A DNA stretch of 64,000 nt from Sepiola atlantica (Eukaryota; Mollusca; Cephalopoda; Sepiida; Sepiolidae): assembly GCA_963556195.1 (NCBI GenBank), contig CAUVYP010000244.1, forward strand, positions 1,364,001-1,428,000, given 5' to 3'. Below are positions 11,414 to 26,295 of the stretch, piece by piece; position 1 is the first letter of the stretch; each line of letters begins with the position of its first letter. A model generated the notes under the pieces. It saw only the letters and a program-made list of their open reading frames with translations, did no database searches and was not told the origin of the DNA. A program made the position numbers and the translations under genes.

Positions 11414-12715
11414 TTAGCGCGTTTTAAAGTTGATATCGCTTTTGTTTATAACTTCCACATTTATTCGAATTGTGCAACGAAACTTTGCAGACAGTCGCGG
11501 AGACACATTTTCTACTGAAGTACCAAGTTTCAGAAGTGCAACTCTTGTACTGCCGGAGATATGTCGATACAAACTGAATACGCAAAACATCAACAAAATT
11601 TAGCGCGTTTTAAAGTTGATATCGCTTTTGTTTATAACTTCCACATTTATTCGAATTGTGCAACGAAACTTTGCAGACGGTCGCGGAGACACATGTTCTA
11701 CTGAAGTACCAAGTTTCAGAAGTGCAGCTCTTGTACTGCCGGAGATATGTCGATACAAACTGAATACGCAAAACATCAACAAAATTTAGCGCGTTTTAAA
11801 GTTGATATCGCTTTTGTTTATAACTTCCACATTTATTCGAATTGTGCAACGAAACTTTGCAGACAGTCTCGAATAGGCCTTTTCAACTGAGGTACCAAGT
11901 TTCAGAAGTGCAGCTGTTGTACTGCCAAAGATATGTCGATACAAACTGAATACGCAAAACATCAACAAAATTTAGCGCGTTTTAAAGTTGATATCGCTTT
12001 TGTTTATAACTTCCACATTTATTCGAATTGTGCCACGAAACTTTGCAGACAGTCGCGGAGCCACATTTTCTACTGAAGTACCAAGTTTCAGAAGTGCAGC
12101 TCTTGTACTACTGGAGATATGTCGATACAAACTGAATACGCAAAACATCACCAAAATTTAGCGCGTTTTAAAGTTGATATCGCTTTTGTTTATAACTTCC
12201 ACATTTATTCGAATTGTGCAACGAAACTTTGCAGACAGTCTCGAATAGGCCTTTTCTACTGAAGTACACAGTTTCAGAAGTGCAGCTCTTTTACTGCCGG
12301 AGATATGTCGATACAAACTGAATACGCAAAACATCAACAAAATTTAGCGCGTTTTAAAGTTGATATCGCTTTTGTTTATAACTTCCACAGTTATTCGAAT
12401 TGTGCAACGAAACTTTGCAGACAGTCTCGAATAGGCCTTTTCTACTGAAGTACGAAGTTTCAGAAGTGCAGCTCTTGTACTGCCGGAGATATGTCGATAC
12501 AAACTGAATACGCAAAACATCAACAAAATTTAGCGCGTTTTAAAGTTGATATCGCTTTTGTTTATAACTTCCACAGTTATTCGAATTGTGCAACGAAACT
12601 TTGCAGACAGTCTCGAATAGGCCTTTTCTACTGAAGTACTAAGTTTCCGAAGTGCAGCTCTTGTACTGCCGGAGATATGTCGATACAAACTGAATACGCA
12701 AAACATCAACAAAAT
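11414..12715. repeat. 7-mer HOR, copy 2 (1,302 bp)
   Basis: This copy has the same order as copy 1, but its second monomer is an N-type with cagacggtcgcgg and acatgttct. It is exactly seven monomers long. Confidence 0.85.
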
Positions 12716-14389
12716 TTAGCGCGTTTTAAAGTTGATATCGCTTTTGTTTATAACTTCCACATTTATTCGAATTGTGCAACGAAACTTTGCAGACAGTCGC
12801 GGAGACACATTTTCTACTGAAGTACCAAGTTTCAGAAGTGCAACTCTTGTACTGCCGGAGATATGTCGATACAAACTGAATACGCAAAACATCAACAAAA
12901 TTTAGCGCGTTTTAAAGTTGATATCGCTTTTGTTTATAACTTCCACATTTATTCGAATTGTGCAACGAAACTTTGCAGACGGTCGCGGAGACACATGTTC
13001 TACTGAAGTACCAAGTTTCAGAAGTGCAGCTCTTGTACTGCCGGAGATATGTCGATACAAACTGAATACGCAAAACATCAACAAAATTTAGCGCGTTTTA
13101 AAGTTGATATCGCTTTTGTTTATAACTTCCACATTTATTCGAATTGTGCAACGAAACTTTGCAGACAGTCTCGAATAGGCCTTTTCAACTGAGGTACCAA
13201 GTTTCAGAAGTGCAGCTGTTGTACTGCCAAAGATATGTCGATACAAACTGAATACGCAAAACATCAACAAAATTTAGCGCGTTTTAAAGTTGATATCGCT
13301 TTTGTTTATAACTTCCACATTTATTCGAATTGTGCCACGAAACTTTGCAGACAGTCGCGGAGCCACATTTTCTACTGAAGTACCAAGTTTCAGAAGTGCA
13401 GCTCTTGTACTACTGGAGATATGTCGATACAAACTGAATACGCAAAACATCACCAAAATTTAGCGCGTTTTAAAGTTGATATCGCTTTTGTTTATAACTT
13501 CCACATTTATTCGAATTGTGCAACGAAACTTTGCAGACGGTCGCGGAGACACATGTTCTACTGAAGTACCAAGTTTCAGAAGTGCAGCTCTTGTACTGCC
13601 GGAGATATGTCGATACAAACTGAATACGCAAAACATCAACAAAATTTAGCGCGTTTTAAAGTTGATATCGCTTTTGTTTATAACTTCCACATTTATTCGA
13701 ATTGTGCAACGAAACTTTGCAGACAGTCTCGAATAGGCCTTTTCAACTGAGGTACCAAGTTTCAGAAGTGCAGCTGTTGTACTGCCAAAGATATGTCGAT
13801 ACAAACTGAATACGCAAAACATCAACAAAATTTAGCGCGTTTTAAAGTTGATATCGCTTTTGTTTATAACTTCCACATTTATTCGAATTGTGCCACGAAA
13901 CTTTGCAGACAGTCGCGGAGCCACATTTTCTACTGAAGTACCAAGTTTCAGAAGTGCAGCTCTTGTACTACTGGAGATATGTCGATACAAACTGAATACG
14001 CAAAACATCACCAAAATTTAGCGCGTTTTAAAGTTGATATCGCTTTTGTTTATAACTTCCACATTTATTCGAATTGTGCAACGAAACTTTGCAGACAGTC
14101 TCGAATAGGCCTTTTCTACTGAAGTACACAGTTTCAGAAGTGCAGCTCTTTTACTGCCGGAGATATGTCGATACAAACTGAATACGCAAAACATCAACAA
14201 AATTTAGCGCGTTTTAAAGTTGATATCGCTTTTGTTTATAACTTCCACAGTTATTCGAATTGTGCAACGAAACTTTGCAGACAGTCTCGAATAGGCCTTT
14301 TCTACTGAAGTACGAAGTTTCAGAAGTGCAGCTCTTGTACTGCCGGAGATATGTCGATACAAACTGAATACGCAAAACATCAGCAAAAT
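12716..14389. repeat. 7-mer HOR, copy 3, expanded to nine monomers
   Basis: This copy starts like copy 2, but the three monomers at 12902-13459 (cagacggtc N-type, tttcaactg K-type, A-like) are repeated at 13460-14017. The ctaagtttccg monomer is missing from the end, where the array passes into C-R-I. A 3-monomer unequal exchange explains the expansion. Confidence 0.83.
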
Positions 14390-16064
14390 TTAGCGCGTTT
14401 TAAAGTTGATATCGCTTTTGTTTATAACTTCCACATTCATTCGAATTGTGCAACGAAACTTTGCAGACAGTCGCGGAGACACATGTTCTACTGAAGTACC
14501 AAGTTTCAGAAGTGCAGCTCTTGTACTGATGGAGATATGTCGATACAAACTGAATACGCAAAACATCAACAAAATTTAGCGCGTTTTAAAGTTGATATCG
14601 CTTTTGTTTATAACTTCCACATTTATTCGAATTGTGCAACGAAACTTTGCAGACAGTCGCGGAGACACATTTTCTACTTAAGTACCAAGTTTCAGAAGTG
14701 CAGCTCTTGTACTGCCGGAGATATGTCGATACAAACTGAATACGCAAAACATCAACTAAATTAAGCCTGTTTTAAAGTTGATATCGCTTTTGTTTATAAC
14801 TTCCACATTTATTCGAATTGTGAAACGAAACTTTGCAGACAGTCTCGAATAGGCCTTTTCTACTAAAGTACCAGGTTTCAGAAGTGCAGCTCTTGTACTG
14901 CCGGAGATAGGTCTATACAAACTGAATACGCAAAACATCAACAAAATTTAGCGCGTTTTAAAGTTGATATCGCTTTTGTTTATAACTTCCACATTTATCT
15001 GAATTGTGCAACGAAACTTTGCAGACAGTCTCGAATAGGCCTCCTCTACTGAAGTACCAAGTTTCAGAAGTGCAGCTCTTGTACTGCCGGAGATATGTCG
15101 ATACAAACTGAATACGCAAAACATCAACAAAATTTAGCGCGTTTTAAAGTTGATATCGCTTTTGTTTATAACTTCCACATTTATTCGAATTGTGCAACGA
15201 AACTTTGCAGACGGTCGCGGAGACACATGTTCTACTGAAGTACCAAGTTTCAGAAGTGCAGCTCTTGTACTGCCGGAGATATGTCGATACAAACTGAATA
15301 CGCAAAACATCAACAAAATTTAGCGCGTTTTAAAGTTGATATCGCTTTTGTTTATAACTTCCACATTTATTCGAATTGTGCAACGAAACTTTGCAGACAG
15401 TCTCGAATAGGCCTTTTCTACTGAAGTACCAAGTTTCAGAAGTGCAGCTCTTGTACTGCCGGAGATATGTCGATACAAACTGTATACGCAAAACATCAAC
15501 AAAATTTAGCGCGTTTTAAAGTTGATATCGCTTTTGTTTATAACTTCCACATTTATTCTGAATTGTGCAACGAAACTTTGCAGACAGTCGCGGAGAAACA
15601 TTTGCTACTGAAGTACAAAGTTTCAGAAGTGCAGCTCTTGTACTGCCGGAGATATGTCGATACAAACTGAATACGCAAAACATCAACAAAATTTAGCGCG
15701 TTTTAAAGTTGATATCGCTTTTGTTTATAACTTCCACATTTATTCGAATTGTGCAACGAAACTTTGCAGACAGTCTCGAATAGGCCTTTTCAACTGAGGT
15801 ACCAAGTTTCAGAAGTGCAGCTGTTGTACTGCCAAAGATATGTCGATACAAACTGAATACGCAAAACATCAACAAAATTTAGCGCGTTTTAAAGTTGATA
15901 TCGCTTTTGTTTATAACTTCCACATTTATTCGAATTGTGCCACGAAACTTTGCAGACAGTCGCGGAGCCACATTTTCTACTGAAGTACCAAGTTTCAGAA
16001 GTGCAGCTCTTGTACTACTGGAGATATGTCGATACAAACTGAATACGCAAAACATCACCAAAAT
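14018..16064. repeat. 11-mer HOR, copy 1 (2,047 bp)
   Basis: The order is C R I N P, then a cctcctctac K-type, cagacggtc N-type, ctgtatac K-type, insertion monomer, tttcaactg K-type and A-like. The extra base is lineage marker 1 at 15559. This holds the first complete C-R-I-N-P core in the window. The N monomer here reads tctacttaag. Confidence 0.85.
15559..15559. other. 1-bp insertion, lineage marker 1 (second copy)
   Basis: The extra t in attctgaattg is accompanied by gagaaacatttgct, as at 10349. Confidence 0.92.
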
Positions 16065-17180
16065 TTAGCGCGTTTTAAAGTTGATATCGCTTTTGTTTAT
16101 AACTTCCACATTTATTCGAATTGTGCAACGAAACTTTGCAGACAGTCTCGAATAGGCCTTTTCTACTGAAGTACACAGTTTCAGAAGTGCAGCTCTTTTA
16201 CTGCCGGAGATATGTCGATACAAACTGAATACGCAAAACATCAACAAAATTTAGCGCGTTTTAAAGTTGATATCGCTTTTGTTTATAACTTCCACAGTTA
16301 TTCGAATTGTGCAACGAAACTTTGCAGACAGTCTCGAATAGGCCTTTTCTACTGAAGTACGAAGTTTCAGAAGTGCAGCTCTTGTACTGCCGGAGATATG
16401 TCGATACAAACTTAATACGCAAAACATCAGCAAAATTTAGCGCGTTTTAAAGTTGATATCGCTTTTGTTTATAACTTCCACATTCATTCGAATTGTGCAA
16501 CGAAACTTTGCAGACAGTCGCGGAGACACATGTTCTACTGAAGTACCAAGTTTCAGAAGTGCAGCTCTTGTACTGATGGAGATATGTCGATACAAACTGA
16601 ATACGCAAAACATCAACAAAATTTAGCGCGTTTTAAAGTTGATATCGCTTTTGTTTATAACTTCCACATTTATTCGAATTGTGCAACGAAACTTTGCAGA
16701 CAGTCGCGGAGACACATTTTCTACTTAAGTACCAAGTTTCAGAAGTGCAGCTCTTGTACTGCCGGAGATATGTCGATACAAACTGAATACGCAAAACATC
16801 AACTAAATTAAGCCTGTTTTAAAGTTGATATCGCTTTTGTTTATAACTTCCACATTTATTCGAATTGTGAAACGAAACTTTGCAGACAGTCTCGAATAGG
16901 CCTTTTCTACTAAAGTACCAGGTTTCAGAAGTGCAGCTCTTGTACTGCCGGAGATAGGTCGATACAAACTGAATACGCAAAACATCAACAAAATTTAGCG
17001 CGTTTTAAAGTTGATATCGCTTTTGTTTATAACTTCCACATTTATCTGAATTGTGCAACGAAACTTTGCAGACAGTCTCGAATAGGCCTCCTCTACTGAA
17101 GTACCAAGTTTCAGAAGTGCAGCTCTTGTACTGCCGGAGATATGTCGATACAAACTGAATACGCAAAACATCAACAAAAT
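16065..17180. repeat. 11-mer HOR, copy 2 (first six monomers)
   Basis: This follows copy 1 closely through C R I N P and the cctcctctac monomer. It then turns into an A-like monomer with tcctcattca and gagcaacatt at 17181, so five monomers are absent. Confidence 0.82.
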
Positions 17181-17738
17181 TTAGCGCGTTTTAAAGTTGA
17201 TATCGCTTTTGTTTATAACTTCCTCATTCATTCGAATTGTGCCACGAAACTTTGCAGACAGTCGCGGAGCAACATTTTCAACTGAAGTACCAAGTTTCAG
17301 AAGTGCAGCTCTTGTACTGCCGGAGATATGTCGATACAAACTGAATACGCAAAACATCAACAAAATTTAGCGCGTTTTAAAGTTGATATCGCTTTTGTTT
17401 ATAACTTCCACATTTATTCGAATTGTGCAACGGAACTTTGCAGACAGTCTCGAATAGGCCTTTTCTACTGAAGTACCAAGTTTCAGAAGTGCAGCTCTTG
17501 TACTGCCGGAGATATGTCGATACAAACTGAATACGCAAAACATCAACAAAATTTAGCGCGTTTTAAAGTTGATATCGCTTTTGTTTATAACTTCCACATT
17601 TATTCGAATTGTGCAACGAAACTTGGCAGAAGGTCTCGAATAGGCCTTTTCTACTGAAGTACTAAGTTTCAGAAGTGCAGCTCTTGTACTGCCGGAGATA
17701 TGTCGATACAAACTGAATACGCAAAACATCAACAAAAT

Positions 17739-20528
17739 TTAGCGCGTTTTAAAGTTGATATCGCTTTTGTTTATAACTTCCACATTTATTCGAATTGTGC
17801 AACGAAACTTTGCAGACAGTCGCGGAGACACATTTTCTACTGAAGTACCAAGTCTCAGAAGTGCAGCTCTTGTACTGCCTGAGATATATCGATACAAACT
17901 GAATACACAAAACATCAACAAAATTTAGCGCGTTTTAAAGTTGATATCGCTTTTGTTTATAACTTCCACATTTATTCGAATTGGGCAACGAAACTTTGCA
18001 GACAGTCTCGAAAAGGCCTTTTCTACTGAAGTACGAGGTTTCAGAAGTGCAGCTCTTGTATTGCCGGAGATATGTCGATACAAACTGAATACGCAAAACA
18101 TCAACAAAATTTAGCGCGTTTTAAAGTTGATATCGCTTTTGTTTATAACTTCCATATTTATTCGAATTGTGCAACGAAACTTTGCAGACAGTCGCGGAGA
18201 CACATTTCCTACTGAAGTACCAAGTTTCAGAAGTGCAGCTCTAGTACTGCCGGAGATATGTCGATACAAACTGAATACGCAAAACATCAACAAAACTTAG
18301 CGCGTTTTAAAGTTGATATCGCTTTTGTTTATAACTTCCACATTTATTCGAATTGTGCAACGAAACTTTGCAGACAGTCTCGAATAGGCTTTTTGCACTG
18401 GGGTACCAAGTTTCAGAAGTGCAGCTGTTGTACTGCCGGAGATATGTCGATACAAACTGAATACGCAAAACATCAACAAAATTTAGCGCGTTTTAAAGTT
18501 GATATCGCTTTTGTTTATAACTTCCACATTTATTCGAATTGTGCAACGAAACTTTGCAGACAGTCGCGGAGACACATTTTCTACTGAAGTACCAAGTTTC
18601 AGAAGTGCAACTCTTGTACTGCCGGAGACCGGTCGATACAAACTGAATACGCAAAACATCAACAAAATTTAGCGCGTTTTAAAGTTGATATCGCTTTTGT
18701 TTATAACTTCCACATTTATTCGGATTGTGCAACGAAACTTTGCAGACAGTCGCGGAGACACATTTTCTACTGAAGTACTAAGTTTCAGAAGTGCAGCTCT
18801 TGTACTGCCGGAGATATGTCGATACAAACTGAATACGCAAAACATCAACAAAATTTAGCGCGTTTTAAAGTTGATATCGCTTTTGTTTATAACTTCCACA
18901 TTTATTCGAATTGGTCAACGAAACTTTGCAGACAGTCGCGGAGACGCATTTTCTACTGAAGTACCAAGTTTCAGAAGTGCAGCTGTTGTACTGCCGGAGA
19001 TATGTCGATACAAACTGAATACGCAAAACATCAACAAAATTTAGCGCGTTTTAAAGTTGATATCGCTTTTGTTTATAACTTCAACATTTATTCGAATTGT
19101 GCAACGAAACTTTGCAGACAGTCGCGGAGACACATTTTCTACTTAAGTACCAAGTTTCAGAAGTGCAACTCTTGTACTGCCGGAGATAGGTCGATACAAA
19201 CTGAATACGCAAAACATCAACAAAATTTAGCGCGTTTTAAAGTTGATATCGCTTTTGTTTATAACTTCCACATTTATTCGAATTGGTCAACGAAACTTTG
19301 CAGACAGTCGCGGAGACACATTTTCTACTGAAGTACCAAGTCTCAGAAGTGCAGCTCTTGTACTGCCGGAGATATGTCGATACAAACTGAATACGCAAAA
19401 CATCAACAAAATTTAGCGCGTTTTAAAGTTGATATCGCTTTTGTTTATAACTTCCACATTTATTCGAATTGTGCAACGAAACTTTGCAGACAGTCTCGAA
19501 TAGGCCTTTTCTACTGAAGTACACAGTTTCAGAAGTGCAGCTCTTTTACTGCCGGAGATATGTCGATACAAACTGAATACGCAAAACATCAACAAAATTT
19601 AGCGCGTTTTAAAGTTGATATCGCTTTTGTTTATAACTTCCACAGTTATTCGAATTGTGCAACGAAACTTTGCAGACAGTCTCGAATAGGCCTTTTCTAC
19701 TGAAGTACGAAGTTTCAGAAGTGCAGCTCTTGTACTGCTAGAGATATGTCGATACAAACTGAATACGCAAAACATCAACAAAATTTAGCGCGTTTTAAAG
19801 TTGATATCGCTTTTGTTTATAACTTCCACATTTATTCGAATTGTGCAACGAAACTTTGCAGACAGTCGCGGAGACACATGTTCTACTGAAGTACCAAGTT
19901 TCAGAAGTGGAGCTTTTGTACTGATGGAGATATGTCGATACAAACTTAATACGCAAAACATCAACAAAATTTAGCGCGTTTTAAAGTTGATATCGCTTTT
20001 GTTTATAACTTCCACATTTATTCGAATTGTGCAACGAAACTTTGCAGACAGTCGCAGAGACACATTTTCCACTGAAGTACCAAGTTTCAGAAGTGCAGCT
20101 CTTTGACTGCCGGAGATATGTCGATACAAACTGAATACGCAAAACATCAACTAAATTAAGCCTGTTTTAATGTTGATATCGCTTTTGTTTATAACTTCCA
20201 CATTTATTCGAATTGTGAAACGAAACTTTGCAGACAGTCTCGAATAGGCCTTTTCTACTGAAGTACCAAGTTTCAGAAGTGCAGCTCTTGTACTGCCGGA
20301 GATAGGTCGATACAAACTGAATACGCAAAACATCAACAAAATTTAGCGCGTTTTAAAGTTGATATCGCTTTTGTTTATAACTTCCACATTTATTCGAATT
20401 GTGCAACGAAACTTTGCAGACAGTCGCAGAGACACATTTTCTACTGAAGTACCAAGTTTCAGAAGTGCAACTCTTGTACTGCCGGAGATATGTCGATACA
20501 AACTGAATACGCAAAACATCAACAAAAT
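17739..20528. repeat. 15-mer HOR, copy 1 (2,790 bp)
   Basis: Fifteen monomers, including those marked gatatatcg, tcgaaaaggcc, ccatattta, tttgcactgggg, gagaccggtcg and tcggattgtg, three W-like monomers, then C R I N P and a gcagagacac monomer. It is immediately followed by its second copy. Small differences include gagacgcatt at 18942 and taggctttttgc at 18386. Confidence 0.86.
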
Positions 20529-23318
20529 TTAGCGCGTTTTAAAGTTGATATCGCTTTTGTTTATAACTTCCACATTTATTCGAATTGTGCAACGAAACTT
20601 TGCAGACAGTCGCGGAGACACATTTTCTACTGAAGTACCAAGTCTCAGAAGTGCAGCTCTTGTACTGCCGGAGATATATCGATACAAACTGAATACACAA
20701 AACATCAACAAAATTTAGCGCGTTTTAAAGTTGATATCGCTTTTGTTTATAACTTCCACATTTATTCGAATTGGGCAACGAAACTTTGCAGACAGTCTCG
20801 AAAAGGCCTTTTCTACTGAAGTACGAGGTTTCAGAAGTGCAGCTCTTGTATTGCCGGAGATATGTCGATACAAACTGAATACGCAAAACATCAACAAAAT
20901 TTAGCGCGTTTTAAAGTTGATATCGCTTTTGTTTATAACTTCCATATTTATTCGAATTGTGCAACGAAACTTTGCAGACAGTCGCGGAGACACATTTTCT
21001 ACTGAAGTACCAAGTTTCAGAAGTGCAGCTCTTGTACTGTCGGAGATATGTCGATACAAACTGAATACGCAAAACATCAACAAAACTTAGCGCGTTTTAA
21101 AGTTGATATCGCTTTTGTTTATAACTTCCACATTTATTCGAATTGTGCAACGAAACTTTGCAGACAGTCTCGAATAGGCCTTTTGCACTGGGGTACCAAG
21201 TTTCAGAAGTGCAGCTGTTGTACTGCCGGAGATATGTCGATACAAACTGAATACGCAAAACATCAACAAAATTTAGCGCGTTTTAAAGTTGATATCGCTT
21301 TTGTTTATAACTTCCACATTTATTCGAATTGTGCAACGAAACTTTGCAGACAGTCGCGGAGACACATTTTCTACTGAAGTACCAAGTTTCAGAAGTGCAA
21401 CTCTTGTACTGCCGGAGACCGGTCGATACAAACTGAATACGCAAAACATCAACAAAATTTAGCGCGTTTTAAAGTTGATATCGCTTTTGTTTATAACTTC
21501 CACATTTATTCGGATTGTGCAACGAAACTTTGCAGACAGTCGCGGAGACACATTTTCTACTGAAGTACTCAGTTTCAGAAGTGCAGCTCTTGTACTGCCG
21601 GAGATATGTCGATACAAACTGAATACGCAAAACATCAACAAAATTTAGCGCGTTTTAAAGTTGATATCGCTTTTGTTTATAACTTCCACATTTATTCGAA
21701 TTGGTCAACGAAACTTTGCAGACAGTCGCGGAGACACATTTTCTACTGAAGTACCAAGTTTCAGAAGTGCAGCTGTTGTACTGCCGGAGATATGTCGATA
21801 CAAACTGAATACGCAAAACATCAACAAAATTTAGCGCGTTTTAAAGTTGATATCGCTTTTGTTTATAACTTCCACATTTATTCGAATTGTGCAACGAAAC
21901 TTTGCAGACAGTCGCGGAGACACATGTTCTACTGAAGTACCAAGTTTCAGAAGTGCAACTCTTGTACTGCCAGAGATAGGTCGATACAAACTGAATACGC
22001 AAAACATCAACAAAATTTAGCGCGTTTTAAAGTTGATATCGCTTTTGTTTATAACTTCCACATTTATTCGAATTGGTCAACGAAACTTTGCAGACAGTCG
22101 CGGAGACACATTTTCTATCGAAGTACCAAGTTTCAGAAGTGCAGCTCTTGTACTGCCGGAGATATGTCGATACAAACTGAATACGCAAAACATCACCAAA
22201 ATTTAGCGCGTTTTAAAGTTGATATCGCTTTTGTTTATAACTTCCACATTTATTCGAATTGTGCAACGAAACTTTGCAGACAGTCTCGAATAGGCCTTTT
22301 CTACTGAAGTACACAGTTTCAGAAGTGCAGCTCTTTTACTGCCGGAGATATGTCGATACAAACTGAATACGCAAAACATCAACAAAATTTAGCGCGTTTT
22401 AAAGTTGATATCGCTTTTGTTTATAACTTCCACAGTTATTCGAATTGTGCAACGAAACTTTGCAGACAGTCTCGAATAGGCCTTTTCTACTGAAGTACGA
22501 AGTTTCAGAAGTGCAGCTCTTGTACTGCTAGAGATATGTCGATACAAACTGAATACGCAAAACATCAACAAAATTTAGCGCGTTTTAAAGTTGATATCGC
22601 TTTTGTTTATAACTTCCACATTTATTCGAATTGTGCAACGAAACTTTGCAGACAGTCGCGGAGACACATGTTCTACTGAAGTACCAAGTTTCAGAAGTGC
22701 AGCTCTTGTACTGATGGAGATATGTCGATACAAACTTAATACGCAAAACATCAACAAAATTTAGCGCGTTTTAAAGTTGATATCGCTTTTGTTTATAACT
22801 TCCACATTTATTCGAATTGTGCAACGAAACTTTGCAGACAGTCGCGGAGACACATTTTCCACTGAAGTACCAAGTTTCAGAAGTGCAGCTCTCTGACTGC
22901 CGGAGATATGTCGATACAAACTGAATACGCAAAACATCAACTAAATTAAGCCTGTTTTAATGTTGATATCGCTTTTGTTTATAACTTCCACATTTATTCG
23001 AATTGTGAAACGAAACTTTGCAGACAGTCTCGAATAGGCCTTTTCTACTGAAGTACCAAGTTTCAGAAGTGCAGCTCTTGTACTGCCAGAGATAGGTCGA
23101 TACAAACTGAATACGCAAAACATCAACAAAATTTAGCGCGTTTTAAAGTTGATATCGCTTTTGTTTATAACTTCCACATTTATTCGAATTGTGCAACGAA
23201 ACTTTGCAGACAGTCGCAGAGACACATTTTCTACTGAAGTACCAAGTTTCAGAAGTGCAACTCTTGTACTGCCGGAGATATGTCGATACAAACTGAATAC
23301 GCAAAACATCAACAAAAT
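20529..23318. repeat. 15-mer HOR, copy 2 (2,790 bp)
   Basis: This is a tandem copy of 17739-20528. The monomer at 21831 has gained acatgttct, unlike its partner at 19041, and tctatcgaag appears at 22117. These are local exchange or point changes. Confidence 0.86.
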
Positions 23319-24288
23319 TTAGCGCGTTTTAAAGTTGATATCGCTTTTGTTTATAACTTCCACATTTATTCGAATTGTGCAACGAAACTTTGCAGACAGT
23401 CGCGGAGACACATGTTCTACTGAAGTACCAAGTTTCAGAAGTGCAGCTCTTGTACTGCCGGAGATATGTCGATACAAACTGAATACGCAAAACATCACCA
23501 AAATTTAGCGCGTTTTAAAGTTGATATCGCTTTTGCTTATAACTTCCACATTTATTCGAATTGTGCCACGACACTTTGCAGACAGTCGCGGAGCCACATT
23601 TTCAACTGAAGTACCAAGTTTCAGAAGTGCAGCTCTTGTACTGCCGGAGATATGTCGATACAAACTGAATACGCAAAACATCAACAAAATTTAGCGCGTT
23701 TTAAAGTTGATATCGCTTTTGTTTATAACTTCCACATTTATTCGAATTGTGCAACGAAACTTTGCAGACAGTCGCGGCGACACATTTTCTACTAAAGTAC
23801 CAAGTCTCAGAAGTGCAGCTCTTGTACTGCCGGAGATATGTCGATACAAACTGAATACACAATATATTAACAAAATTTAGCGCGTTTTAAAGTTGATATC
23901 GCTTTTGTTTATAACTTCCACATTTATTCGAATTGTGCAACGAAACTTTGCAGACAGTCTCGAATAGGCCTTTTGCACTGAGGTACCAAGTTTCAGAAGT
24001 GCAGCTGTTGTACTTCCGGAGATATGTCGATACAAACTGAATACGCAAAACATCAACAAAATTTAGCGCGTTTTAAAGTTGATATCGCTTTTGTTTATAA
24101 CTTCCACATTTATTCGAATTGTGCAACGAAACTTTGCAGACAGTCGCGGAGACACATTTTCTACTGAAGTACCAAGTTTCAGAAGTGCAACTCTTGTACT
24201 GCCGGAGATATGTCGATACAAACTGAATACGCAAAACATCAACAAAATTTAGCGCGTTTTAAAGTTGATATCGCTTTTGTTTATAACT

Positions 24289-24290
24289 TT
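24289..24290. other. 1-bp insertion, lineage marker 2
   Basis: The normal aacttccac reads aactttctac, with one base added and one changed. The same change occurs at 29498-29499, exactly one 5,209-bp unit downstream. Confidence 0.9.
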
Positions 24291-24435
24291 CTACATTTAT
24301 TCGAATTGTGCAACGAAACTTTGCAGACAGTCGCGGAGACACATGTTCTACTGAAGTACCAAGTTTCAGAAGTGCAGCTCTTGTACTGCCGGAGATATGT
24401 CGATACAAACTGAATACGCAAAACATCACCAAAAT

Positions 24436-26295
24436 TTAGCGCGTTTTAAAGTTGATATCGCTTTTGCTTATAACTTCCACATTTATTCGAATTGTGCAAC
24501 GAAACTTTGCAGACAGTCTCGAATAGGCCTTTTCGACTGAAGTACACAGTCTCAGAAGTGCAGCTCTTTTACTGCCGGAGATATGTCGATACAAACTGAA
24601 TACGGAAAACATCAACAAAATTTAGCGCGTTTTAAAGTTGATATCGCTTTTGTTTATAACTTCCACAGTTATTCGAATTGTGCAACGAAACTTTGCAGAC
24701 AGTCTCGAATAGGCCTTTTCTACTGAAGTACGAAGTTTCAGAAGTGCAGCTCTTGTACTGCCGGAGATATGTCGATACAAACTGAATACGCAAAACATCA
24801 ACAAAATTTAGCGCGTTTTAAAGTTGATATCGCTTTTGTTTATAACTTCCACATTTATTCGAATTGTGCAACGAAACTTTGCAGACAGTCGCGGAGACAC
24901 ATGTTCTACTGAAGTACCAAGTTTCAGAAGTGCAGCTCTTGTACTGATGGAGATATGTCGATACAAACTTAATACGAAAAACATCAACAAAATTTAGCGC
25001 GTTTTAAAGTTGATATCGCTTTTGTTTATAACTTCCACATTTATTCGAATTGTGCAACGAAACTTTGCAGACAGTCGCGGAGACACATTTTCCACTGAAG
25101 TACGAAGTTTCAGAAGTGCAGCTCTTTGACTGCCGGAGATATGTCGATACAAACTGAATACGCAAAACATCAACTAAATTAAGCCTGTTTTAAAGTTGAT
25201 ATCGCTTTTGTTTATAACTTCCACATTTATTCGAATTGTGAAACGAAACTTTGCAGACAGTCTCGAATAGGCCTTTTCTACTGTAGTACCAAGTTTCAGA
25301 AGTGCAGCTCTTGTACTGCCGGAGATAGGTCGATACAAACTGAATACGCAAAACATCAACAAAATTTAGCGCGTTTTAAAGTTGATATCGCTTTTGTTTA
25401 TAACTTCCACATTTATTCGAATTGTGCCACGAAACTTTGCAGACAGTCGCGGAGCCACATTTTCAACTGAAGTACCAAGTTTCAGAAGTGCAGCTCTTGT
25501 ACTGCCGGAGATATGTCGATACAAACTGAATACGCAAAACATCAACAAAATTTAGCGCGTTTTAAAGTTGATATCGCTTTTGTTTATAACTTCCACATTT
25601 ATTCGAATTGTGCAACGAAACTTTGCACACAGTCGCGGAGACAAATTTTCTACTAAAGTACCAAGTCTCAGAAGTGCAGCTCTTGTACTGCCGGAGATAT
25701 GTCGATACAAACTGAATACACAACATATCAACAAAATTTAGCGCGTTTTAAAGTTGATATCGCTTTTGTTTATAACTTCCACATTTATTCGAATTGTGCA
25801 ACGAAACTTTGCAGACAGTCTCGAATAGGCCTTTTGCACTGAGGTACCAAGTTTCAGAAGTGCAGCTGTTGTACTTCCGGAGATATGTCGATACAAACTG
25901 AATACGCAAAACATCAACAAAATTTAGCGCGTTTTAAAGTTGATATCGCTTTTGTTTATAACTTCCACATTTATTCGAATTGTGCAACGAAACTTTGCAG
26001 ACAGTCGCGGAGACACATTTTCTACTGAAGTACCAAGTTTCAGAAGTGCAACTCTTGTACTGCCGGAGATATGTCGATACAAACTGAATACGCAAAACAT
26101 CAACAAAATTTAGCGCGTTTTAAAGTTGATATCGCTTTTGTTTATAACTTCCACATTTATTCGAATTGTGCAACGAAACTTTGAAAACAGTCGCGGAGAC
26201 ACATGTTCTACTGAAGTACCAAGTTTCAGAAGTGCAGCTCTTGTACTGCCGGAGATATGTCGATACAAACTGAATACGCAAAACATCACCAAAAT
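24436..26295. repeat. 10-mer HOR, reference unit (1,860 bp): C R I N P A L T V H
   Basis: This is the clearest full turn of the ten-monomer cycle, repeating at 26296. Within it 24436-25365 is the C-R-I-N-P core. Other complete cores start at 14018, 16065, 19413, 22203, 26296, 27412, 29645, 36900, 43782, 46758, 48804, 51595, 54385, 57176 and 61456. In this region C monomers carry ttgcttataac, a regional marker absent from most other C copies. Confidence 0.87.

Larger units (their letters stand above)
15134..19784. repeat. Dispersed block duplication, copy A (about 4.65 kb)
   Basis: Twenty-five monomers that recur in order at 35969-40805. The offset is 20,835 bp at first and 21,021 bp later, because copy B is one monomer longer. 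Private changes shared by both include cagacggtc followed by ctgtatac, lineage marker 1, cctcctctac, gagcaacatt, agaaggtctcg, tcgaaaaggcc, ttgtattgcc, tttgcactgggg and tcggattgtg. The block crosses HOR boundaries. Confidence 0.87.
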